Positions 57,013 to 64,000 of a stretch of DNA of 64,000 nt are shown piece by piece. How positions within the stretch are numbered: position 1 is the stretch's first letter; the number at the start of each line of letters is the position of its first letter. The DNA is from Ctenosaura bakeri (Eukaryota; Chordata; Lepidosauria; Squamata; Iguanidae). A model generated the notes under the pieces. That model saw nothing but the letters and a program-made list of their open reading frames with translations, was not told the origin of the DNA and did not search any database. The stretch covers positions 495,052 to 559,051 of the forward strand of contig CAOLHI010000649.1 of assembly GCA_948474755.1 (NCBI GenBank). Direction: 5' to 3'. The position numbers and the translations under genes are program-made.

Positions 57013-58203
57013 CTCTGAACTCTGATATGCTTGACTCTGGGCATGTAGCTATGGGAAGAACACAATAAGAGGGTATTGGTCCCCAATAAGAATTCTGACC
57101 CTTCCGTCCAATGAAATTCTCATTAAGCTTCCAAATTTCTAGTATTGTAATAACTTAAAACTTCAGTTGAGCATTTAGAAATATCATTTAGGCATCCAAA
57201 AACAGGGGGCAAGGCAAAAGTACCAAGGGAATTTTCTTGGTGAACAATTTTCAGTGGCTCACTCTCTGCAATTTAAAAATTTAGAGAGTGAACGAAACTT
57301 TCATTTGGGAGGAGGCAATGCTCTGATTTGCCCTCCTGCCCCCATAGCTACATCCTTGCTTGGGTCTATGTTGTCTTCACTGTGTAGATCAACACACTCC
57401 CATATACCCTTTCCTTTCCTTCCTATAGAGTTTATCCATCCTCGTAGGTTTTCATTATGGACACCATAACAAGCACTCCAATTCCCCCCATTTCAGCTCA
57501 AAGTTTTCTAGCACAGTAACACTTATACACAGGGATCTCTTTAAATGTCTCCCACAGGTTCCCCCTTCACTGTTATGTTCTACTCTATGTTTGTGGCCTG
57601 TTTTCAGAATTCCTCAATAAGAAGGCAAAAACCCCTAAATTCAGTTTATCTACCACTACTGATATCACCCTGTGATAGAAAGCCACAGGACAGAGTGTTT
57701 GATTCACTCTACAAGGTATATGAGGTGATGCAGTGAAGCTAAAGACCCCTGACCAGCAACCATCCTGAAGAGAAATGTTTCAAAGTTACAGTTGTGTTTA
57801 TCTGGTAATTTGTATATCATACATTATTTAAGTATGCATCCTAGAACACTCTTTGAGCCTCTCAATAATGCACAGGAGTTTTGTAGCAAATATATTAAAG
57901 TACTCTGGCAGACAAACTTTTAAAGGAATGGTTCCCCAATGACAGAAAATTTTGGGAAGAATTTTTTGCCAAAGCCAAGCAGAGAGGGTTAGCAAGACAG
58001 AAGGAACCAACTGTCTGTTCCCCAATATTATTTGAAGTTATTTAAGATATACACTTTCAGAAATAAAAAAAAAAGATGCCTTGGCTCTTTCTGGTATTTT
58101 AATAAGAACACAAAATCAAATGCATCCCAGAAGATGGAAAACTGTCCAAGATCACTGTCTTAGCCTCATCTTGGCATTTGGGCCACACTTGCAGACCCAA
58201 TCA
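57013..58203. other. Upstream flank, unassigned
   Basis: No supported feature. Confidence 0.5.
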
Positions 58204-58561
58204 CATACCTTCCATCATTTCACAGATGAAAATCAGGACATATGGGGCCAAGCAACATGTGGTCAAGACAGCAAAAGTTGTCAATGAACACAGGATTTGG
58301 GAATGGTGGCAGCAGGTTCCTTCTGCCTGATCTAAATGGGAAGGTCAAGATTCTGCCTCTTTCCAATCCTTTCCTCTCCCAACCCCGCAGTTAAGTTAAT
58401 TGAAGGCAAACTACTTTAGCACTTTGAACTCAGTTTGCAATAACCAAAGCAAGCTGAGGACAAAGAAGGAAAGTGAGAGGATGAAAGAAAAACTTGGGCA
58501 TTTTAAAAACAGGATGACAGAGGAGCAACTGGAACCGTCCCTGCCAAATCAGGACAGCTGA
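58204..58561. mobile_element. cataccctccaac-type DNA element, partial
   Basis: cataccttccatcatttcac, ggggccaagcaacatgtggt, tcaagattctgcctc, and gcaaactac...cagtttgca blocks are colinear (inverted) with 27746-28511. It ends near aatcaggacagctg. Confidence 0.65.
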
Positions 58562-59639
58562 TGCATATGCAATTGCTCAGTGGGAAGCTTTTCTGCAGAA
58601 GAGGCTTTGGCAGCCATTTGATGCCTATCCTGGGTTTAGGTTACTATCAGATGAATTACTGTAGTTTTCCACACTTCAATGAGTACTTTAGGAACTTTTA
58701 CCAAGACACAAATCCCACGGAGAAAAAAGAATTTAGCTTAAACTGCTTAAAGCAAAGCAGAGGGGAAAAAAATCTGGCACATAAAATACAGCTTGTCTAA
58801 TAAGCATGAAAAATTGAGTTAATGTGCAATAACGATCCCAGTGCATTAATGCGATAGCAATTTTAGAAATTTAATTGACAAGATAGTTTAATGAAGTATA
58901 GGATGTTAAATTTGTCATTCATCTAAGTCTTACTAAACACCATTTTACTAACGATGGACTAAATCTGGTGTGAGGGTGAATTAGGATGAATTTACCTTGA
59001 GAAACAATTATATAACTATCATTATTGCTTCCATACCTTGCTTCGTCTACTGATTAACTAAGACCAATAATAATATTTAAAAAGATCTCCACAACTTTAA
59101 TGCACAACATCAAATTAGCCCAACAACCGTGTGTAGTATGTGGGTTTAACAACCTCATACTCTTTTGTCAATCTTAGTAAGCAAACTTTGTGGGAGAGGG
59201 GAAACTTAGCAAGCTCCTAATGGGCTAAGTTCAGTTTGCTCATTCACAGTTCTAAAGACCTATCTTTACAGCTTATGTACACACTACTTTCATAGTAGTA
59301 TCAGTCACAATTCCATTGTAGAACAAAATTATTGTGGTTTCTCTCCACATTGAATAAGGGATGCAGGTGAAGACTCACCCCACCACTGCCAAATCTGTTG
59401 ACAGAAACAATCATCTTCACACCTCTCTTGCCTCTGGAAGGGCTATCAGATATTCTTCTCAGGCTCAGACTTGGCCCTTGGATCTCCAGCTGCAAACATC
59501 CACTCTATAACAATCACAATTACCTCTAGAGCAATCTGTGGTCATGTTCACGACTTCAGCTGGCGATCAGAGCTCTATGGCTTTTATTCATACTAACAGC
59601 TATACAAGGGAGAAAAGCAGCTGTACACTTCTGCTATGG
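58562..59639. other. Upstream flank, unassigned
   Basis: AT-rich; no supported feature. Confidence 0.5.
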
Positions 59640-60065
59640 ATGAATTCTATGGCAAACTGGGGACTAAGACAATTAAGAAACTGTACAATTAATTCAAAGA
59701 CAGGTTGCTAAGCTGCTAATTGGGGCTATGTATTGAGATTGTATACTGCTAGAGCTTAAACAGCTGCAGTGGCTTCCTGTTTCTGGGCTCAATTCAAGAT
59801 GCTGGTATTTATCTTTAAAACTTATATGGCGTAGGACCAAGAATATCTGAAAGATCATCTGTCTCTATATATCTGCTGGTACATTAGGATCCTCGAGGCA
59901 TTCCTCCAGGTGCCCTCAGTATCCAAGGTAAAAAAAACCCAGAGACAGCTTTCTTGGCAGTGGTAGGGTCCTAGCTATGAACAGCTGTCCTCTGGCTTGC
60001 ACTTCACTTTGCTTTTTTCACTTTTCCAGACCTTTTAATGCCTTTATTCACTCTAAACCTGGGTA
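59640..60065 (+). mobile_element. L2/CR1-like LINE 3' fragment
   Basis: cagctgcagtggcttcctgt, ctcaattcaagatgctgg, and the ggtgccctcagtatccaagg/ggcagtggtagggtcctag stretch match the RT C-terminus and 3' UTR of L2/CR1-like LINEs. It is badly decayed. Confidence 0.65.
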
Positions 60066-60599
60066 TTTTGCTTGCATGTTCTGCTCCTCATATATATTTT
60101 AACACTGTGGTTGTTGTTTTTTTAAAAAAATAGAATATTTTACTATATTCTAAGCCATGGTAGAGAAACAGTTTTGAAATGGGCAATAATTCTGTTTTAA
60201 TAATAACAAAAATGTCATTTTTATGTATATAATTTCTAGTATGTGTTACAGAGCCCTGAACCAAATAACACTTCCAGTCTACTAGAATTTAATTCAAATA
60301 TTTGTTTATCACTTCCTTAGCCTAGCAGGACTCTTGAGATGTTGTTGGTGTTGTACCCTGACATACAGCAAATAAAAACGGAGAAAAAAGAAAAACACTT
60401 TCGAAAAAGACTAAAGCAGCCCTTTCTTTAAAAAAAAAACAGTTTAAAAAACACAAACATGCCTAAAACAATGAATAAATCCATTCTGATTTTAAGGATT
60501 AAAGTATGGACAAAACAGTAGAGTCTTGGTCACCTGCTGGAAGGTCAACAAGGATGGAGCCAGTCTGACTTCTCTTGGAAAGAATCTCCACAGCCAGGC

Positions 60600-60840
60600 T
60601 GCTGCTTTGTAATTAGGTGCCTTTAAGGAAACCCCAACTTATACCAACCCTATCATGGGGCATTCTTGATAAGATTTATTCAGAGGATGTTTGACAGCAT
60701 CAGATACTGCCTTCCTCTTAGGCTGAAATAATATGGCCTGCCCAAGGTCACTTGGTCAATTTCTGTGGCTGAGCAGGAATTTGAACCCTGGTTTCCAAGA
60801 GTTCTAGGTCTCACATTCATATCACTACACCACACTGCTA
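60600..60840 (-). mobile_element. tRNA-headed SINE (minus)
   Basis: Reading from the high coordinate: gtgtggtgtagtgatatgaa head, ggaaaccagggttcaaattc B box, tgctcagccacagaaattg, ggcaggccatattatttcag, and toward the tail ccccatgatagggttggtat. The tail end is truncated. Confidence 0.78.
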
Positions 60841-62585
60841 CCCCAAAAGGTAGGTGATTAAAGGGTCCACCCGCAATGCCGGTACCTCCGTGTGACAGTG
60901 GGGAAATAATTAGCTCAAAATTAGGAAGCCTGTGAGAGGGGGGTAACTTAACAAGATGTTTCCGCCAATGTTTATGGAGTCCTCACAGGAAAGAACCAGA
61001 CAGAGATTCAAAAGTAAACTAAAATGTGTTTTATTAAGAGTTTCACACAATTATGCAAAGATCCAAGCACTCACACAACAGCTAGCCAAAGGATAAAGGG
61101 AGGCAAGTTGCAGATAGAGGAATTTTAGGGTTCGGGTGATAATTACTGATCCAGAAAGCAGTGGCTTAGATGGATGCATAAGGACAGTACTCATCTGGGA
61201 ATCAGAGTGACAGTTTGGCAACCAGCAAGAGAAGTACCGCACTGAATCATTCAAACTGGAGGGCTAATATAACCATGGGAGACATGGGTGTGAATGGATC
61301 TCCTGGCCAAGTAGACAATGGAAGTTGAAACATGGACAAATGGGGTCCAGACAGAGTTAATGGTCTTATTGTTGGGTGTCAAGGAGTTAATGCTGTCATA
61401 ATAATTCTGTAATTGTGGAGAGGTTTTGAGGACAATGCAGGGAAATGTTCAGGTGTGAGGAGACAGGGTTGAATCAATCAGTATTTCGGTGAGAAGTTCC
61501 TTTGGTCATTGTATGCTCAGAGATGTTCCAGCTTCAGATTAAGTCTATTATCTCCAGAGTTGCCTGATCATCTGCCTGACAATGACTTTGGCTATGTCTA
61601 GAAGGGGGTCTTCTGACTGCTTTGCAATCACACGTGTTCAGTCAGTAATCTTCCTGTGCCTAGCTTGACCTTCTAGTCACCTCAGGCTCCATTTTATATC
61701 AATGCCAATTAATGTATTTGCCAATTAAATCATATTTTGTCAATTAAACCGTATCAAAACTGGGATGTGTGTGCATGGGCCCATAACAACAGTGGTTCTG
61801 GCATGCCGCAGCAGATTCAAATTCCCCATTGTTTCCACCTTCATTAAATGGAAACTAATGCATGGCAAACTCGACCAGTCTGGGTTTTGCTGGACTATTC
61901 CACAGATGAGCTCATAGTAAAATCTGCTAAATTTCTTCAGGTGAATATTTGGAACCAAAATTACAAGTGGGGTGCAGCACGAAAAGAAAAACAAATACAA
62001 CAGGTTCAACCATTTATAATAACCAGTTTTGGATCACCAATTTGTCCTTCTGAAATGAACAACTATATTTCAAAGTACAATAATATCCTTCCAAAAAGAC
62101 ATGGAGTAAATCTCCCTTGCAGATGTATCTATATTAAGCTTACATAGAAAAGGTCACTTTTATCATCTGATCCACATTTGTACCTTATACTTAGGGGCAA
62201 GCATGAGCTTTCAATGAAAGAAATAGAACCCATCTGATAAAAGGTTTCTTGTCAGAGTCACAGGGGAATTAAAACTCTTATATTAAAATTAAAATCTGAT
62301 CACTATTTGAACAGCCCAATGCGCTTAACAACTTGCAGAATTAAGTTTCTGTGAAGGAAAAAAAAAGAATGGATTTTGTCATTTAATACTTGAAACTTCT
62401 GTTACTTAATGAAAACATTTTGAAACTACAAATAAAAGCTTCTGCTTCACAGAAGAGTTCTTGTAAACATTTTGTTAATTTCAGTGAGCCTTGCACAGGT
62501 GGAGTTCCCAGCAGGCAGTGCATCTTTTTATATTACATTTCAATCTGATTCATCTGTTGCAACATCCAGGATAGCATAAAACAGG
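60841..62585. other. Flank, possible old LTR-type repeat
   Basis: 60850-61740 is of intermediate base composition with tgttttattaagagtttcac and several gtgtcaaggagttaatgctg-like stretches that recall an LTR, but no paired copy, tRNA primer site or coding domain was found. The rest is unassigned. Confidence 0.3.
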
Positions 62586-62712
62586 AGTGTAGAGCCTGTG
62601 GCCCTCTAGATGTTATTTGACTCCAACTTTCAGCATTCCTGACATGTACTATCCATGTTGGCTGGTGCTGATAGGAGCTGGAGTTCATCTAGAGGGCCAC
62701 AGGTAGCCCATG
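62586..62712. repeat. Fold-back repeat (gtggccctctagatgtt type)
   Basis: Arms agcctgtggccctctagatg and catctagagggccacaggta are a near-perfect hairpin with a centre of about 90 bp. Related copies lie at 950-1095 and 62905-63045. Confidence 0.75.
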
Positions 62713-62904
62713 TGGAGTACACAACTACATACATTGTGGAGTACACAACTACTACAACTACACAACTACATTACAAGTGATGTGTTCCTCACAAGAACCC
62801 TGAGAGGTCAGTCAGTCTAAGAGAGAGAAGGTGGCAATCTCAAGTTTAGTGAATGAGTTTCACAATGAATTAAGGATCTGAATCCAGCTCTCCTTTAGCT
62901 AAAA

Positions 62905-63045
62905 CAAGGATGAGAAATGTGTAGCCCTCCAGAGGTTGTAGCATTGGAACTTCCATCAGCCCTAACCAAACAACCAATAGAAAGGAATGCTGACAGTAAC
63001 AGTCCAAAACAACATCTTGAGGACCACGCACTTTCCACTCCTGCT
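62905..63045. repeat. Fold-back repeat, diverged copy
   Basis: tgtgtagccctccagaggtt and aacatcttgaggaccacgca are degenerate inverted arms of the family at 62586. Confidence 0.55.
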
Positions 63046-64000
63046 GTAAATCAAGTGCTGCCCCTCACATCACACCAGTAATCATATCTTAAGTACAACA
63101 TACACCAAGATATCCAAAACAGCTTGGAAGGAGAAAGCCTTCCCCAAACAGAACACTGCTGTAAGAATTTCTAGGTTACAGAGAACATTTTTTTAGAAAA
63201 TGTCTTCTCCAAGGAATTATCAGATTGTTTTTCACTACATTCACAGAAAAATAAGAAGAGAAACAATACCTGTTGCACGCACAAACCATTACAAGAAATT
63301 GGCTACAGCTGAATCCAGGATAAAACTGAACCCTTTTCATCATAACCTACACAATTTAACTTACCCAGCAGTACAAACCCTTTCCCTATAAATACAGATG
63401 AATTACTCTTAACAAGAGAACATGATGAAAAAGACATCTGTAGCTGGTATGCTTCAGTAAATATTTTAGACTGCAGTCCTAAATAAGACCTACTAGGGAG
63501 TGAACCCCACTGAACAGAGTAAGATTTATTTCCAAATAAACGTGCATAAGATTGGTCTAGCAGTCAACCTTCAGTGAAGATTAATGCTTTTTTTAATGTT
63601 AAAGAAACCCAATTTGAAGTTACATCCCAACTTTATGTTTTGTCACATAAATATAGCCAGCACATTTAATAATGTTCACAATCTAAATCTTGTACTAGCA
63701 CTGTGGTTGGATTATTAAAACTACAGTCCTATTCATCTTAGTCCCAATGAACCAACTAAACAGAAATCAAAAATAAACTATGATGTCTGTCAATTATTTT
63801 TGGCAGCTGTGTCCTGCATGTCAGCTTCAGACAGCACATTTAAGATCATGACAATTTTACAATGATAATAAATCAAACTTTCCCCACCCCCCGAAATAAA
63901 CAGTAAACCCAGAATATAGCGAGCCATGAAATTAGTTTCGTTTTGAGGTTAAGTTATTTACAAATAGCAAAACCTCAGACTTTATGACCCCCTACTGCAG
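63046..64000. other. Flank with a small MITE
   Basis: 63470-63562 carries the small near-palindromic MITE (actgcagtcctaaataaga ... cgtgcataagattg). The rest shows nothing recognised up to the window end. Confidence 0.5.

Noticed and set aside
60850..61740. Solo LTR of an endogenous retrovirus
   Set aside because: No inverted TG...CA ends, duplication, primer site or coding domain could be shown; left as unassigned.
1..64000. CRISPR array, operon or prokaryotic system
   Set aside because: No spaced direct-repeat array or gene cluster; spliced exons and LINE/SINE content show vertebrate nuclear DNA.

Overview
This window looks like intronic and gene-flanking DNA from a vertebrate, most likely a squamate reptile (lizard or snake). 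The case rests on three things: ten well-spliced exons of one vertebrate gene on an AT-rich background, a degenerate BovB-type RTE LINE next to tRNA-headed SINEs whose tails resemble BovB (a Sauria-SINE-like arrangement), and a large DIRS1-like tyrosine-recombinase retrotransposon. No bacterial or organellar genes, no CRISPR array and no intact tRNA or rRNA gene were seen.

The only host gene I can support is GADL1 (glutamate decarboxylase-like 1, a PLP-dependent group II decarboxylase) on the minus strand. Ten consecutive coding exons run from 39349 down to 2615. All have GT-AG borders, and their phases join into one open frame of 1016 nt (338 complete codons plus 2 leading nt). The frame starts a little after the expected N-terminus and ends shortly after the PLP-binding lysine exon. 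The initiating exon was not found and the C-terminal third lies beyond position 1.

The 16.1-kb intron at 3174-19276 holds a nested insertion. A BovB-type LINE in the same strand sense as the gene (about 5160-5437 and 11503-13860) was split near the C-terminal end of its reverse transcriptase by a 6.1-kb GC-rich DIRS1-like element (5438-11502, also minus strand). The DIRS element has inverted terminal repeats, a terminal hairpin, an internal complementary region joining both outer ends, a zinc-knuckle and RS-rich Gag ORF, an RT ORF, an RNase H split by frameshift, and a tyrosine recombinase ORF with the R/H-x-x-R/W/Y residues. Unusually, it is flanked by a 16-18 bp direct duplication of target sequence.

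The rest is introns or upstream DNA filled with repeats: L2/CR1-like LINE fragments (22.4-23.2, 46.8-49.1, 59.6-60.1 kb), several SINEs, Tigger-like elements (15.6, 26.8, 54.5, 56.6 kb), a GC-rich inverted-repeat family with 3-bp target duplications (3.4, 27.9, 33.4, 37.2 kb), smaller fold-back families, a 0.7-kb palindrome at 43.8-44.5 kb, and microsatellites. From 39.4 to 64.0 kb no exon was recognised; this is probably the 5' intron and upstream DNA of GADL1.
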